Source: Pseudomonadota bacterium (lineage in GTDB: Bacteria; Pseudomonadota; Gammaproteobacteria; Burkholderiales; Thiobacillaceae). Taken from it: a stretch of DNA of 64,000 nucleotides. The notes beneath the pieces are model-generated. The model had not been told where the DNA came from and searched no databases. It saw only the letters and a program-made list of their open reading frames with translations. This document shows, one piece after another, positions 35,976 to 45,065 of the stretch (position 1 is the stretch's first letter; each line of letters begins with the position of its first letter). Where the stretch lies: positions 1 through 64,000 of the forward strand of contig JAURYL010000116.1 in NCBI GenBank assembly GCA_030653935.1. The letters are read 5' to 3'. The position numbers and the translations under genes were made by a program.

Positions 35976-36665
35976 TCAGCGCGGCACCGAGACTTGCCAC
36001 ATGCGCGCGGCGATGATGCCTTGGCGTTTCAACAGGCCGCGCGCGGAGCGGTGGCTTTCGTAGTAGCGCGGGTTGGGAATCATCGCCGCCAGATGCGCCG
36101 CCTGCCCCGGCCCCAGGGCCGCCGCCGAGCTCTTGAAATAGCGCCGCGCCGCGGCCTCGGCGCCGTAGATGCCGTTGCCCCATTCGATCACGTTGAGATA
36201 GACCTCGAGAATGCGGCGCTTGCTCCAGAGCTGTTCGATCATCACCGTGATGACGGCCTCCTGGAGTTTGCGAAACGGGTTCTTCGAGGCCGACAGAAAC
36301 AGGTTCTTCGCCAGTTGCTGGCTGATGGTGGAGCCGCCGGCGGCGAAGCGGCCCTTCTTGATGTTCTTCTCCACCGCCTTTTCCAGGGCTTCCCAGTCAA
36401 AACCCTCATGGGCGATGAACTTGCTGTCCTCGGCGGCGATCACCGCGCGTTTGAGATGCGGCGAGATGCGCGGGTAGTCCACCCAGCGGTAGCGCAGTTC
36501 CGCCTCCGGGTTCTTCTCCTGCATACGCGTCAGGCCGGCTTCCATGAAGGCGGTGGAGGACGGATCGAAAGCCTTCCACCAGAGCACATGGCCGAGGTAC
36601 CAGAACTGCATGAGCAGAAACAGAACCGCCAGCAGCAGCAGACCTTTCCAGATCAGGCGGAACAT
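35976..36665 (-). CDS. mtgA: monofunctional peptidoglycan transglycosylase
   Basis: Glycosyltransferase family 51 enzyme polymerising lipid II in the periplasm. 229 residues with one N-terminal TM (about 5-25). Motifs: AVIAAEDSKFIAHEGFDW (catalytic Glu, about 75-92), GGSTISQQLAKNLFL, and EVYLNVIEWGNGIYGAEAAA. Start ATG at 36665 overlaps the aroE stop by one base (TGATG), so the two are coupled. The aroE-mtgA pairing is common in betaproteobacteria. Confidence 0.95.
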   Translation of the reverse strand: MFRLIWKGLLLLAVLFLLMQFWYLGHVLWWKAFDPSSTAFMEAGLTRMQEKNPEAELRYRWVDYPRISPHLKRAVIAAEDSKFIAHEGFDWEALEKAVEKNIKKGRFAAGGSTISQQLAKNLFLSASKNPFRKLQEAVITVMIEQLWSKRRILEVYLNVIEWGNGIYGAEAAARRYFKSSAAALGPGQAAHLAAMIPNPRYYESHRSARGLLKRQGIIAARMWQVSVPR

Positions 36666-37516
36666 CAGCCGGCCCTCAGCATCGCGATCACCGCCGCCGT
36701 CTCCGGCCGCGCGCCGCGCCAGAGGCTGAACGCCGCCGCCGCCTGTTCCACCAGCATGCCCAGGCCATCGGCGCAACGCGCACCCTCGCCGCGGGCGAAG
36801 GCGAGGAACGGCGTGTCCTTGCCGTACATCATGTCGTAAGCCAGGGCGCCGGCGGCGAACAGCCCGGCCGGCAGCGGCGGCAGATCGCCGGCCAGGCTGG
36901 CGGCGGTGGCGTTGATCACCAGGTCGTATTGGCCGGCGATATCGGCGAAAGAACCCGCCCTGAGCCTGGTGCCCCCTGTAGCGCCGGCATCCTTGCCGGC
37001 GTGTTTGCCAGACGCCGGCAAAGATGCTCGCGCCACCAGTGCCACCGCCTTTTCCGGCGTCCGGTTGGCGATGAACAACTCCGCCGGCCCCCGCTCCAGT
37101 AGCGGCAGCACCACGCCACGGGCGGCGCCGCCCGCCCCCAGCAGCAGGATGCGCTTGCCGGCCAATTCCAGCCCGAGATTGCCGACGAGATCGTTGACCA
37201 GGCCGACGCCATCGGTGTTGTCGCCGAAAACCTCCGCCGCCGAGAACACCAGGGTATTCACCGCGCCGGCGGCCTCGGCGCGCGCGCTCAGGCGGTCGGC
37301 AAGCACATACGCCTGTTCCTTGAACGGCACCGTCACATTGGCACCCAGCCCGCCTTCACCGCGAAACGCCGCCACGGCTTCGGCAAACCCATCGAGCGGC
37401 GCGAGGCGCGCCTCATAACTCAGCGTCTGGCCAGTCTGCGCGGCGAACGCGGCATGGATGCGCGGCGACTTGGAATGGGCGATGGGGTTGCCGAAAACGG
37501 CGTAACGGTCAGTCAT
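36665..37516 (-). CDS. aroE: shikimate dehydrogenase with in-frame repeat insertion
   Basis: Reduces 3-dehydroshikimate to shikimate with NADPH. 283 residues. Substrate motif NPIAHSKSP (about 10-18), catalytic Lys in [17 protein letters not shown], nucleotide loop [16 protein letters not shown], and the C-terminal [15 protein letters not shown]. Between VALVARA and [20 protein letters not shown] lies [20 protein letters not shown], encoded by a family C repeat (36977-37035) read in frame; it falls in the variable part of the Rossmann domain after the second strand. The start at 37516 is preferred over a non-homologous six-residue extension. Confidence 0.94.
   Translation of the reverse strand: MTDRYAVFGNPIAHSKSPRIHAAFAAQTGQTLSYEARLAPLDGFAEAVAAFRGEGGLGANVTVPFKEQAYVLADRLSARAEAAGAVNTLVFSAAEVFGDNTDGVGLVNDLVGNLGLELAGKRILLLGAGGAARGVVLPLLERGPAELFIANRTPEKAVALVARASLPASGKHAGKDAGATGGTRLRAGSFADIAGQYDLVINATAASLAGDLPPLPAGLFAAGALAYDMMYGKDTPFLAFARGEGARCADGLGMLVEQAAAAFSLWRGARPETAAVIAMLRAG
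36977..37035. repeat. family C repeat inside aroE
   Basis: Begins TGTAGCGCCGGCATC and contains two facing GCCGGC arms (TTGCCGGCG and CGCCGGCAA) inside the aroE reading frame. Confidence 0.82.
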
Positions 37517-37597
37517 GGTCGGAGAGGGCGTCAATCAGGGTGGCGAAGGCTACCTGACGTTCGCGGTTCCAGAAACCCGTGCGCACGGACCAGTAAT

Positions 37598-37614
37598 TGC
37601 ACCATGATGGTGCG
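37598..37614. promoter_or_regulatory. NtrC-type binding site 1 upstream of glnA
   Basis: GCACC-ATGAT-GGTGC dyad, matching the NtrC consensus TGCACC-N5-GGTGCA. Centred about 128 bases upstream of the predicted sigma-54 start site, a typical enhancer position. Confidence 0.78.
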
Positions 37615-37617
37615 TCG

Positions 37618-37635
37618 CGCACCAATCGGGGGCAC
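37618..37635. promoter_or_regulatory. NtrC-type binding site 2 upstream of glnA
   Basis: Weaker dyad GCGCACCAATCGGGGGCAC next to site 1, about two helical turns away; a paired site would favour NtrC oligomerisation. Confidence 0.5.
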
Positions 37636-37707
37636 ATCCCGCACCCACTTTTTCCCGGCTTTGGATCAGACCCTTGTGGCACAATGCTCTGTCACCTTTT
37701 TGGGGCA

Positions 37708-37723
37708 TGGCATGAAACATGCT
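37708..37723 (+). promoter_or_regulatory. sigma-54 promoter of glnA
   Basis: TGGCATGAAACATGCT: GG at 37709-37710 and GC at 37721-37722 with the required ten-base spacing (consensus TGGCACG-N4-TTGCW). Transcription should start near 37734. Confidence 0.82.
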
Positions 37724-37780
37724 TAACCCCTCCCCGTGAATATTCCTCTCACGCAAACCTGCTCAAACAAGGAGTTCGAA

Positions 37781-39196
37781 ATGGCGGTCGCCGATGTAAT
37801 GAAGATGATCCAGGATAACGACGTCAAATTCGTCGATTTCCGTTTTACCGATACCCTAGGCAAGGAACAGCACGTCACCGTGCCAGTTTCCGAAAACGGA
37901 TTCACCGAAGACAAGTTCACCGAGGGCCACGCCTTCGACGGTTCCTCGATCGCCGGCTGGAAAGGCATCCAGGCTTCCGACATGCTGCTGATGCCGGACC
38001 CCGACACCGCCAACATCGACCCCTTCATGGACGAGGCCACCCTCATCCTGACCTGTGACGTCATCGAGCCGGACACCGGCAAGGGCTACGACCGCGATCC
38101 GCGTTCCATCGCCAAGCGTGCCGAGGCCTACCTCAAGTCCACCGGCATCGGCGACACCGCCTACTTCGGCCCGGAACCCGAATTCTTCATCTTCGATTCC
38201 GTCACCTGGCATGACGACATGTCCGGCTGCCACGTCAAGATCAAGTCCGAAGAGGCCGCCTGGTCTTCCGGCGAGCAGACCGAAGTCGGCAACAGCGGCC
38301 ACCGCCCCAAGGTCAAGGGTGGCTACTTCCCGGTTCCCCCGATCGACAGCCTCCACGATATCCGCGGCGCCATGTGCCTGGCCATGGAAGAAATGGGCGT
38401 GCCGGTCGAGGTGCACCACCACGAAGTCGCCACCGCTGGCCAGTGCGAGATCGGCACCAAGTTCTCCACCCTGGTGCAGCGCGGCGACTGGACCCAGATC
38501 CAGAAGTACGTGATCCACAACGTCGCCCACAGCTACGGCAAGACCGCCACCTTCATGCCCAAGCCCATCGTCGGCGATAACGGTTCCGGCATGCATGTGC
38601 ACCAGTCGCTCTGGAAGGATGGCAAGAACCTGTTCGCGGGCAACGGCTACGCCGGCCTGTCGGAGATGGCCCTGTACTACATCGGCGGCATCATCAAGCA
38701 TGCCCGCGCGCTGAACGCCATCACCAACCCCGGCACCAACTCCTACAAGCGCCTGGTGCCCCATTACGAGGCCCCGGTGATGCTGGCCTACTCGGCCCGC
38801 AACCGTTCCGCTTCCATCCGCATCCCACACGTGGCTTCCGACAAGGCGCGCCGCATCGAAACCCGTTTCCCGGACCCGATCGCCAACCCCTACATGTGTT
38901 TCGCCGCGCTGATGATGGCCGGCCTTGATGGCATCCAGAACAAGATCCACCCGGGCGACCCCGCCACCAAGAACTTGTACGACCTGGAGCCGGAAGAAGA
39001 AGCCGCCATCCCGACCGTCTGCCACAGCCTGGACCAGGCTCTGGAAGCACTCGACAAGGATCGCGAGTTCCTGACCAAGGGCGGCGTGTTCAGCAACGAT
39101 TTCATCGATGCCTACATCAAGCTGAAGATGGAAGAAGTCAACCGTATCCGCACGACCACTCACCCGGTCGAGTTCGATATGTACTACAGCGTGTAA
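37781..39196 (+). CDS. glnA: glutamine synthetase type I
   Basis: Makes glutamine from glutamate, ammonia and ATP; 471 residues, dodecameric GSI type. Motifs: [12 protein letters not shown] (about 51-62), EPEFFIFD, the ATP-site [35 protein letters not shown] and [20 protein letters not shown]. Near the C-terminus [10 protein letters not shown] contains the tyrosine adenylylated by GlnE in enteric-type enzymes, so activity is probably adenylylation-controlled. Start ATG at 37781 has AAGGAG seven bases upstream. A sigma-54 promoter and NtrC-type sites precede it, and ntrBC lie 1 kb downstream: a complete nitrogen-response unit. Confidence 0.97.
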   Translation: MAVADVMKMIQDNDVKFVDFRFTDTLGKEQHVTVPVSENGFTEDKFTEGHAFDGSSIAGWKGIQASDMLLMPDPDTANIDPFMDEATLILTCDVIEPDTGKGYDRDPRSIAKRAEAYLKSTGIGDTAYFGPEPEFFIFDSVTWHDDMSGCHVKIKSEEAAWSSGEQTEVGNSGHRPKVKGGYFPVPPIDSLHDIRGAMCLAMEEMGVPVEVHHHEVATAGQCEIGTKFSTLVQRGDWTQIQKYVIHNVAHSYGKTATFMPKPIVGDNGSGMHVHQSLWKDGKNLFAGNGYAGLSEMALYYIGGIIKHARALNAITNPGTNSYKRLVPHYEAPVMLAYSARNRSASIRIPHVASDKARRIETRFPDPIANPYMCFAALMMAGLDGIQNKIHPGDPATKNLYDLEPEEEAAIPTVCHSLDQALEALDKDREFLTKGGVFSNDFIDAYIKLKMEEVNRIRTTTHPVEFDMYYSV

Positions 39197-39212
39197 GTCT
39201 TCGCGCTATAGC

Positions 39213-39247
39213 AAAGGGCGGACAGGTTGACCTGTCCGCCCTTTTTT
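39213..39247 (+). terminator. rho-independent terminator of glnA
   Basis: Perfect 11-bp stem GGGCGGACAGG / CCTGTCCGCCC with a TTGA loop and a run of six T, beginning 17 bases after the glnA stop. Confidence 0.93.
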
Positions 39248-39300
39248 ATTGCTCGCCGCGCGGGTGGTAATGACGACTACTTTGTATTTTTAACCGCCCC

Positions 39301-39513
39301 TCAGTTTCCGCGAGCGGCCGCTTCCAGGGTTTGCAGCCGTTGCTGTTCCACCAGCGCGGCGGCGTCCAGTTGTTGCTGGACACGCTCCTTGAGTTGCCGG
39401 CCCTGCTCGATTTCCTGTTTTTTCTCGGCGGCGACGATGGCCGTCGTCGCCACTGTCTCCGCGCCACAACCGAGCAATGCCAAGGGCAACACCAGAATGA
39501 ACAACCTGAACAT
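39301..39513 (-). CDS. small lipoprotein
   Basis: 70 residues with a lipoprotein signal (MFRLFILVLPLALLGCG, lipobox LLGC with C16) and a short helical, Gln/Glu-rich mature part (EKKQEIEQGRQLKERVQQQL) likely to form a coiled coil. Start at 39513 is chosen because the signal begins there. It converges on glnA and is divergent from the DUF4124 gene. I cannot assign a function. Confidence 0.72.
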   Translation of the reverse strand: MFRLFILVLPLALLGCGAETVATTAIVAAEKKQEIEQGRQLKERVQQQLDAAALVEQQRLQTLEAAARGN

Positions 39514-39581
39514 GATCACGCTCCATGAACGAACAAGTCGTCCATGATAATGCGGACGCCGATAGCCGCCGTCGGCATCCT

Positions 39582-39587
39582 TATAAT
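39582..39587 (+). promoter_or_regulatory. candidate -10 box of the DUF4124 gene
   Basis: Perfect TATAAT 26 bases before the start codon; no convincing -35 box at standard spacing. Confidence 0.4.
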
Positions 39588-39613
39588 GGCGGCTGATTCC
39601 TGACGGCTCCACC

Positions 39614-40105
39614 ATGCTCAAATCTTCGCGCCCACGCCCGCACCCGCCCGCATCCCGCCATCTCGCGGCATGTTTGGCCTGCCTCGCATTCGCCTGGGGG
39701 AATGGCGCGCATGCCGAGATCTATAAATTCGTGGACGACAGCGGGCATGTCACCTACACCAACATGCCGCGCCCCGGCGCCAAGAAGCTCGACCTGGGGC
39801 CAAGCAGGAGCAGCACCGCCACGGCGGAAACGAAGACCACGAAGAAGCGCGGTGCCAGCGCCAACCCTACTCCGGACTATTTCCCCCGCGTCGACCCCGG
39901 CACTCAGAGAAAACGCGATGACATGCGCCGACAACTGCTGGTTGAGGAAATGGACAGCGAACGACGCAACCTCAGCGCGGCGCAATCGGCCTTCACCAGT
40001 GGCCGCCGTCTCCCCGCCGCGGAGCAGAGCCGCTTGATGGATTCCGTCCGCCTGCACGAAAAGAACATCGAAATGCTCAACAAAGAGTTGTCGCATATTC
40101 GGTAG
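39614..40105 (+). CDS. DUF4124-domain exported protein
   Basis: 163 residues. A long signal peptide (about 1-34, hydrophobic LAACLACLAFAWGNGAHA) is followed by the DUF4124 core EIYKFVDDSGHVTYTNMPRP (about 35-54), typical of small betaproteobacterial envelope proteins next to ntrBC. The remainder is charged and helical (RRQLLVEEMDSERRNLSAAQ). Function unknown in the family. It lies between glnA and ntrB with its own TATAAT. Confidence 0.85.
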   Translation: MLKSSRPRPHPPASRHLAACLACLAFAWGNGAHAEIYKFVDDSGHVTYTNMPRPGAKKLDLGPSRSSTATAETKTTKKRGASANPTPDYFPRVDPGTQRKRDDMRRQLLVEEMDSERRNLSAAQSAFTSGRRLPAAEQSRLMDSVRLHEKNIEMLNKELSHIR

Positions 40106-40158
40106 CGTGCGCCGTGCGCACGATCCACAGCCAGTCGTGCGCACGGCGCACGCTACCG
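40106..40158. repeat. palindrome between DUF4124 gene and ntrB
   Basis: GTAGCGTGCGCCGTGCGCACG facing CGTGCGCACGGCGCACGCTAC, a near-perfect 21-bp inverted repeat immediately after the stop codon; possible hairpin terminator without a T run. Confidence 0.78.
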
Positions 40159-40208
40159 GCTGGCTTGCTTCTTGCTAACCTTGAAGCACCTCTCACTCCA
40201 ACACGCCC

Positions 40209-41240
40209 ATGACCCCCGCTGCCCCGAGCCTGGATTTGCTTGCCACCGCCGTGCTCCTCGTCGATGAACAGCGACTCATCAGCTATCTCAACCCGGCGGC
40301 GGAGAATCTGTTGGGCGTGTCCATACACAATGCGCGGGGACGGCCCCTGACCAGCGCACTGGGCGAATGCACCGATCTGGTGCGCGTATTGGAATCCGCG
40401 CTAAAGGAGGGCGTCAGCTATACCGAGCATGACCTGAACCTGCATCTGCTCGGCCAGAGCCTCACCCTCAGCGCCACCATCTCGCCACTGGAAAAACCTG
40501 CCGGATCCGCGCTGGTGGAATTGTGCGCGGCGGGCGGCGGCGCCCGTATCGCCCGCGATGAACAGGTGATGGCGCAAACCCAGGCCAGCCAGAACCTGCT
40601 GCGCCAACTGGCCCACGAAATCCGCAACCCGCTGGGCGGCATTCGTGGTGCGGCACAACTCCTGGAAGCGGAACTGGAAGAGAGTGACCTGAAGGAATAC
40701 ACCCAGGTCATCATTCAGGAGACCAACCGCCTGCAAACGCTGCTCGACCGCCTGCTGGCGCCGGCCAAGCGGCCTGTGGTGCAAACGGTGAACCTGCACG
40801 AAGTACTGGAGCGGGTGCGCAGCCTGCTCCTGGCGGAATACCCACGCCTGGAAATTCACCGCGACTACGACATCAGCCTGCCGAATCTGGAGGGCGACCC
40901 GGAACAATTGATCCAGGCCGTGCTCAATATCGCCCGCAATGCCGCTCAGGCGCTTGATGGTGGCGGCCGCATCGTGTTGCGGACACGGGTGGCGCGCCAG
41001 GTCACGCTGGCGATGAAACGCTGGAAACTGGCGGTGCGCATCGACGTCATCGACAACGGCCCCGGCATTCCGGAAGACATGCGCGACCAAGTGTTCTTCC
41101 CGCTGATTTCCGGCCGCGAAGGCGGCAGCGGACTCGGTCTCACCCTGGCGCAGACCCTGATCCAACGCCACGAGGGCGCCATCCATCTCGACAGCCGCGC
41201 CGGCCATACCTGTTTCTCCATCCACCTGCCGATCAAATGA
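40209..41240 (+). CDS. glnL: nitrogen regulation histidine kinase NtrB
   Basis: 343-residue cytoplasmic sensor kinase of the nitrogen response. PAS domain (about 10-115), HisKA with LAHEIRNPLGGIRGAAQLLE (phosphoacceptor His about 135), HATPase with NIARNAAQAL, DNGPGIPEDM and GGSGLGLTLAQTL. Phosphorylates or dephosphorylates NtrC according to PII (GlnB) state. No TM segment, as expected. It overlaps ntrC by four bases (ATGA). Confidence 0.95.
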   Translation: MTPAAPSLDLLATAVLLVDEQRLISYLNPAAENLLGVSIHNARGRPLTSALGECTDLVRVLESALKEGVSYTEHDLNLHLLGQSLTLSATISPLEKPAGSALVELCAAGGGARIARDEQVMAQTQASQNLLRQLAHEIRNPLGGIRGAAQLLEAELEESDLKEYTQVIIQETNRLQTLLDRLLAPAKRPVVQTVNLHEVLERVRSLLLAEYPRLEIHRDYDISLPNLEGDPEQLIQAVLNIARNAAQALDGGGRIVLRTRVARQVTLAMKRWKLAVRIDVIDNGPGIPEDMRDQVFFPLISGREGGSGLGLTLAQTLIQRHEGAIHLDSRAGHTCFSIHLPIK

Positions 41241-42634
41241 AACCAGTCTGGATCATCGACGACGACCGCTCCATCCGCTGGGTGTTCGAAAAAGCCCTGG
41301 CGCGGGAAAACCTGCCGCACCGCATCTTCGAGAGTGCCGAGGCCGCCTTGCGCGCCCTCGACGAGGAAGCGCCCGGCGCGGTGCTGTCGGACATCCGCAT
41401 GCCCGGCATGAGCGGACTGGAGTTCATGGAGCGCCTGAAGGCCGAGCACCCGCGCCTGCCCATCATCATCATGACCGCCTATTCCGACCTCGATTCGGCC
41501 GTATCGGCTTTCCAGGGCGGTGCCTTCGAATACCTGCCAAAGCCATTCGACGTGAACCACGCGCTGGAACTGATCCATCGCGCCCTGGAGGAAGGCAATC
41601 GCATCGACGTATCCGGCGGCCTGGAGGCCGGCCCCTCCGGTCAAGCCATGCTCGGCCAGGCACCGGCGATGCAGGAAGTGTTCCGCGCCATCGGCCGCCT
41701 GGCGCAAAGCCACACCACCGTATTGATCACCGGCGAGACCGGCACCGGCAAGGAACTGGTCGCCCACGCCCTGCACCGGCACAGCCCGCGCCGCGACAAG
41801 CCCTTCATCGCGCTGAACACCGCCGCCATCCCGAAAGACCTGCTGGAATCGGAACTGTTCGGCCACGAACGCGGCGCCTTCACCGGTGCCACCGCCTCGC
41901 GTCGGGGCCGCTTCGAGCAGGCCGACGGCGGCACCCTGTTCCTCGACGAAATCGGCGACATGCCCTCCGATCTACAAACGCGGCTGTTGCGCGTACTCGC
42001 CGATGGCGACTTTTATCGCGTCGGCGGCCATGCCCCGGTGCGCGTCAACGTGCGCGTCATCGCCGCCACCCACCAGAACCTGGAAGATCGGGTACGTGCC
42101 GGCCTGTTCCGGGAAGACCTGTTCCACCGGCTCAACGTCATCCGCATCAAACTGCCTTCCCTGCGCGAGCGGCGCGAAGACATCCCGCTCCTGGCGCGCC
42201 ACTTCCTGCAGAAGAGCGCACAGGAACTCGGTGTGGAAGTAAAACAGGTGTCCGACGAAGCGATGCAGGCGATAGCCGCCCTGCCCTACCCCGGCAACGT
42301 GCGACAACTGGAGAATCTCTGCCACTGGCTCACCGTCATGGCACCGAGCCAGGTCGTCGAAGCCAAGGACCTGCCGCCGGAAGAGCATCAGGAAGCGGCC
42401 ACGACGGCTATGGACTGGGCCGATGCCCTTGCCCAAACTGCCCAAAAACAGCTCGCGCGGGGTGAATCCGGCATTCTCAACGATCTCACCAGCGAATTCG
42501 AACGCACCCTGATCCGCGTCGCCCTGGCCCACACCGGCGGCCGCAAGATCGAAGCCGCCAACCTGCTCGGCTGGGGCCGCAACACCCTCACCCGCAAGAT
42601 TCAGGAACTGGGCATGGAAGCGGGCGAAGATTGA
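41237..42634 (+). CDS. glnG: nitrogen regulator NtrC, sigma-54 activator
   Basis: 465 residues: REC (IIDDDRS, phosphoacceptor D in AVLSDIRMPGM, K in YLPKPFD), AAA+ domain with Walker A GETGTGKE (about 168-175), the sigma-54 contact loop ERGAFTGA, Walker B GGTLFLDEIGDM, arginine-finger region, and a C-terminal Fis-type HTH (KIEAANLLGWGRNTLTRKIQ). Activates sigma-54 promoters under nitrogen limitation; the glnA promoter in this window, with GCACC-N5-GGTGC dyads, is the obvious target. Coupled to ntrB. Confidence 0.96.
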   Translation: MKPVWIIDDDRSIRWVFEKALARENLPHRIFESAEAALRALDEEAPGAVLSDIRMPGMSGLEFMERLKAEHPRLPIIIMTAYSDLDSAVSAFQGGAFEYLPKPFDVNHALELIHRALEEGNRIDVSGGLEAGPSGQAMLGQAPAMQEVFRAIGRLAQSHTTVLITGETGTGKELVAHALHRHSPRRDKPFIALNTAAIPKDLLESELFGHERGAFTGATASRRGRFEQADGGTLFLDEIGDMPSDLQTRLLRVLADGDFYRVGGHAPVRVNVRVIAATHQNLEDRVRAGLFREDLFHRLNVIRIKLPSLRERREDIPLLARHFLQKSAQELGVEVKQVSDEAMQAIAALPYPGNVRQLENLCHWLTVMAPSQVVEAKDLPPEEHQEAATTAMDWADALAQTAQKQLARGESGILNDLTSEFERTLIRVALAHTGGRKIEAANLLGWGRNTLTRKIQELGMEAGED

Positions 42635-43075
42635 TGTAGCGCCGGCGTCTCGCCGGTATCGTGGGGCTGATCAGCGGTTGGCCAAGCGCGGCGTACCCAA
42701 CCCGCGACGGTCGGAACTTCACGCCGCCAATCGCGGGCAAGCCCGCTCCCACGATTAGCCGAAGCAGACATGTAGCGCAGGCGTCTCGCCTGCTTCGTGG
42801 GCCTGATCAGAAAGACAAAGCAGGCGAGACGCCTGCGCTACATGCGAGCCTCCGGCGTCGCCCCGGCCAAAGGACGATTTTGGATTAGTCCAACTTCCGA
42901 TTCCAGGTTAATCAGCACCGCTTGTCGGGTTACGCCGACATGAAGCCATCGGCTAACCCGACCTACGAGTTGGCTCACCATCATGGCGCCCGGTCAGATG
43001 GTCAAAGCCAAGGATCTACTTGGCCGGCGCCACAACGGCGCTATAGTTCGCTCATGTGTAACTGTGGGCAGACGC
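42635..43075. other. repeat-packed intergenic region
   Basis: About 440 bases without a gene. In order: a family C hairpin (42634-42660), a GTGGG...GCGGGCAAGCCCGCTCCCAC block, a 72-bp family C variant (42771-42842), and a GTCGGGTTACGCCGACAT ... GGCTAACCCGACCTACG pair (about 42928-42967), each an unrelated repeat type. A plain stretch (42985-43075) that should hold the vapBC2 promoter follows. Confidence 0.7.
42771..42842. repeat. family C (TGTAGCGCAGGC) repeat
   Basis: 72 bp, arms TGTAGCGCAGGCGTCTCGCC and the exact complement at the other end (about 24 paired bases). Confidence 0.88.
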
Positions 43076-43315
43076 ATGAAAAACCTGACTTTATCCCTGG
43101 ACGACGAGGTTTATCGTCAAGCGCGCATCGCGGCGGCGGAGCGCGGAACTTCGATCAGCGCGCTGGTGCGCGACTATCTGCAAGCGCTCTCCCGTCCTTC
43201 CAGCGTCGTGATTGATCCTGCCGCGGCGCTGTTGGCGACACTGGATCAGGCGGGCGCATTCCGCGCGGCGGATCGTCTGAGTCGGGACGAGGCGCATGCC
43301 CACCACGCTGCTTGA
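43076..43315 (+). CDS. ribbon-helix-helix antitoxin
   Basis: 79 residues. The N-terminus MKNLTLSLDDEVYRQARIAA followed by ERGTSISALVRDYLQAL is a CopG/MetJ-type ribbon-helix-helix that dimerises and binds operator DNA; the C-terminal tail should bind the toxin. I use ATG 43076; the open frame further upstream is not conserved in character. It overlaps the PIN toxin gene by 20 bases. A second, unrelated antitoxin type compared with the Phd protein at 10477. Confidence 0.85.
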   Translation: MKNLTLSLDDEVYRQARIAAAERGTSISALVRDYLQALSRPSSVVIDPAAALLATLDQAGAFRAADRLSRDEAHAHHAA

Positions 43316-43724
43316 TACCAACATCCTGCTTTATGCCATCTCCTCGTCCCCTGACGAGGCGGCCAAACGGCAGATCGCGCGTGCGCTATTGAGCGGCGCC
43401 GACTGGGGCTTGTCCATCCAGGTCTTGCAAGAGTTCTACGTCAACGCCACGCGCGGCGCGGCGCCGGCCATGAGCCATGAACTGGCCGAGACGGCCATCC
43501 GGCAGTTTCTGCTTCGCCCACTGGCCATCAACGATACCGCGCTCATGCTGAGTGCCCTGAAGATCAGGCGGCGCTATCAGTTGTCCTTCTGGGATGCCGC
43601 GATCATCGCCGCCGCCCAAGTGCTTGGCGCTGGCGTGGTGTATTCCGAAGACCTCAATCACGGCCAGGACTACGCCGGCGTTCGCGTCGTCAACCCTTTC
43701 CTCCAGGCCGAACGCGTTCAGTGA
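43296..43724 (+). CDS. vapC: PIN-domain ribonuclease toxin (VapC type)
   Basis: 142 residues. Acidic active-site positions: D in TLLDTNILLYA, E in VLQEFYVNAT, D in SFWDAAIIAAA and D in YSEDLNHGQ. Expected to cleave RNA when freed from the antitoxin. The stop overlaps the GTG of the next gene (GTGA), so the transporter downstream may be translated from the same message. Confidence 0.88.
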   Translation: MPTTLLDTNILLYAISSSPDEAAKRQIARALLSGADWGLSIQVLQEFYVNATRGAAPAMSHELAETAIRQFLLRPLAINDTALMLSALKIRRRYQLSFWDAAIIAAAQVLGAGVVYSEDLNHGQDYAGVRVVNPFLQAERVQ

Positions 43725-44668
43725 CCCCAGACTTCTTCATTCAACTCCTCCTGCAAGTCTGGCTACCCATCGCCCTGCTGGTCGCGGCCGGTGGCGCCTG
43801 GGTGCGCTTTCGGCCGCAATTCCCGGCCAACGCTCTGCGCGTCAATCTGAACCGCTTGGTGATCGACGTGTTTGCTCCGCCGTTGCTGTTCGCGCTGTCG
43901 GCGCAAGCCACCATCAGCCGCGAACTGCTCACCGTGCCGGTCCTGACCATCGCCGGCATCGCCATCAGCTTCGCCCTGCTCTATCCCTTGCTCTGGCATA
44001 CCGCGCTGGGGCGCGGGTTGAAACGCGAGACGCGCGCCGCCATCCTGCTCGCCGGCACCTTCGGCAACGTGCTGTTCATGGGCTACCCCACGCTCACCTT
44101 TCTGTATGGCGACATCGGCGGCAGTTACGCGGCGTTCGCCGACGTGCTCGCCTCGACGCCGCTGGTCTGGACCTTCGGGGTCTGGGTCGCCACCCGTTTG
44201 GGGCATGAAGGGGGCCAAGGCATCAGCCTGTTCCGCACCGTGCTGGCGCTGCCCCCGATCTGGGGTTTTGTCCTCGGTTTCACGGTCAACCTCAGCGGCC
44301 TCGAAGTCGCGCCCCTGATCACAGCCGCCAAGTTCATGGGCCAGGCCACCATCCCCATCATGCTGTTCACCCTCGGCCTGTCGATTCCCTGGGGCGACCT
44401 CAAACCCACCCGCCCGGTGCTCGCCGCCGTCGCCGTGAAACTGCTGATCGCCCCGTTCCTGGTGTATGCCCTGGCGCGCGCCAGCTTCGGCGATCTGCGC
44501 CCGGCCCAGATCGGCGCCATCCTGGAAACCGCCATGCCCACCATGCTCATGGCCGCCTCCTTCGCCGACCGCTTCAATCTCGACGTGCGCGCGGCGGCCC
44601 TCACCGCCAGTTGGACCAGCCTGCTGTTCCTGCTGACCTTGCCGGGGTGGATCGCGTTTTTACGGTGA
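43721..44668 (+). CDS. AEC-family transporter
   Basis: 315-residue integral membrane protein, about ten TM segments in two five-helix halves, matching the auxin efflux carrier (AEC) family. Conserved features: PPLLFALSAQ near the first half-helix break, GTFGNVLFMGYPTL (about 108-121) and the second-half ETAMPTMLMAASFADRFNLD. Substrates in bacterial members are often carboxylates; none can be named here. GTG start, overlapping vapC by four bases. Confidence 0.88.
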   Translation: MTPDFFIQLLLQVWLPIALLVAAGGAWVRFRPQFPANALRVNLNRLVIDVFAPPLLFALSAQATISRELLTVPVLTIAGIAISFALLYPLLWHTALGRGLKRETRAAILLAGTFGNVLFMGYPTLTFLYGDIGGSYAAFADVLASTPLVWTFGVWVATRLGHEGGQGISLFRTVLALPPIWGFVLGFTVNLSGLEVAPLITAAKFMGQATIPIMLFTLGLSIPWGDLKPTRPVLAAVAVKLLIAPFLVYALARASFGDLRPAQIGAILETAMPTMLMAASFADRFNLDVRAAALTASWTSLLFLLTLPGWIAFLR

Positions 44669-44886
44669 GGAACCGGGCAGCTTTCGCAACGCCGATCCTG
44701 GATGACACCTGCCCGGAAATGACCGTGCCCGGATGAATGTCCACGCTTATCATGTGAGCCGTGCTGATCTAGCGCTGTTTCCGCCAGATCAAACACGAAT
44801 TATCATCTTTCACCCTAACCAGATCGCCGCTGCGCCGCAGCCGGCCCTTTTCACCGGCCACCCAGCCGAGATTTCAGGAGCAGACA

Positions 44887-44994
44887 ATGAAAGGCCAAGA
44901 AGGCAAGAAAACCGCGAAGAAAGAGCCCGCCAAGACCATGAAGGAAAAGAAGGCGGATAAAAAAGTCAAGAAAGAGGAAAAACAGCGGCAATAG
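44887..44994 (+). CDS. lysine-rich 35-residue protein
   Basis: ATG preceded by AGGAG six bases away, then 35 codons almost free of hydrophobic residues: about 15 Lys with Glu and Ala (for example KKTAKKEPAKTMKEKKADKK). The strong ribosome-binding site and the sharp composition, in a region where other frames break, support a real gene. Composition suggests nucleic-acid or ribosome binding, but that is inference. Positions 44669-44886 before it show no gene or clear signal. Confidence 0.6.
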   Translation: MKGQEGKKTAKKEPAKTMKEKKADKKVKKEEKQRQ

Positions 44995-45065
44995 GCATTC
45001 GGCGGCCCGGTGGGCCGCCCTATGCGAATTGCTCTCCCCCCTCCCAATATTCGGATATCCAGCCC

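Noticed and set aside
37666-37697. Alternative sigma-54 site TGTGGCACAATGCTCTG upstream of glnA
   Set aside because: The GC of the -12 element is missing at the required spacing; the site at 37708 fits better.
42661-42888. 76-codon open frame after ntrC
   Set aside because: Composed of unrelated intergenic repeats, no ribosome-binding site and no family signal.
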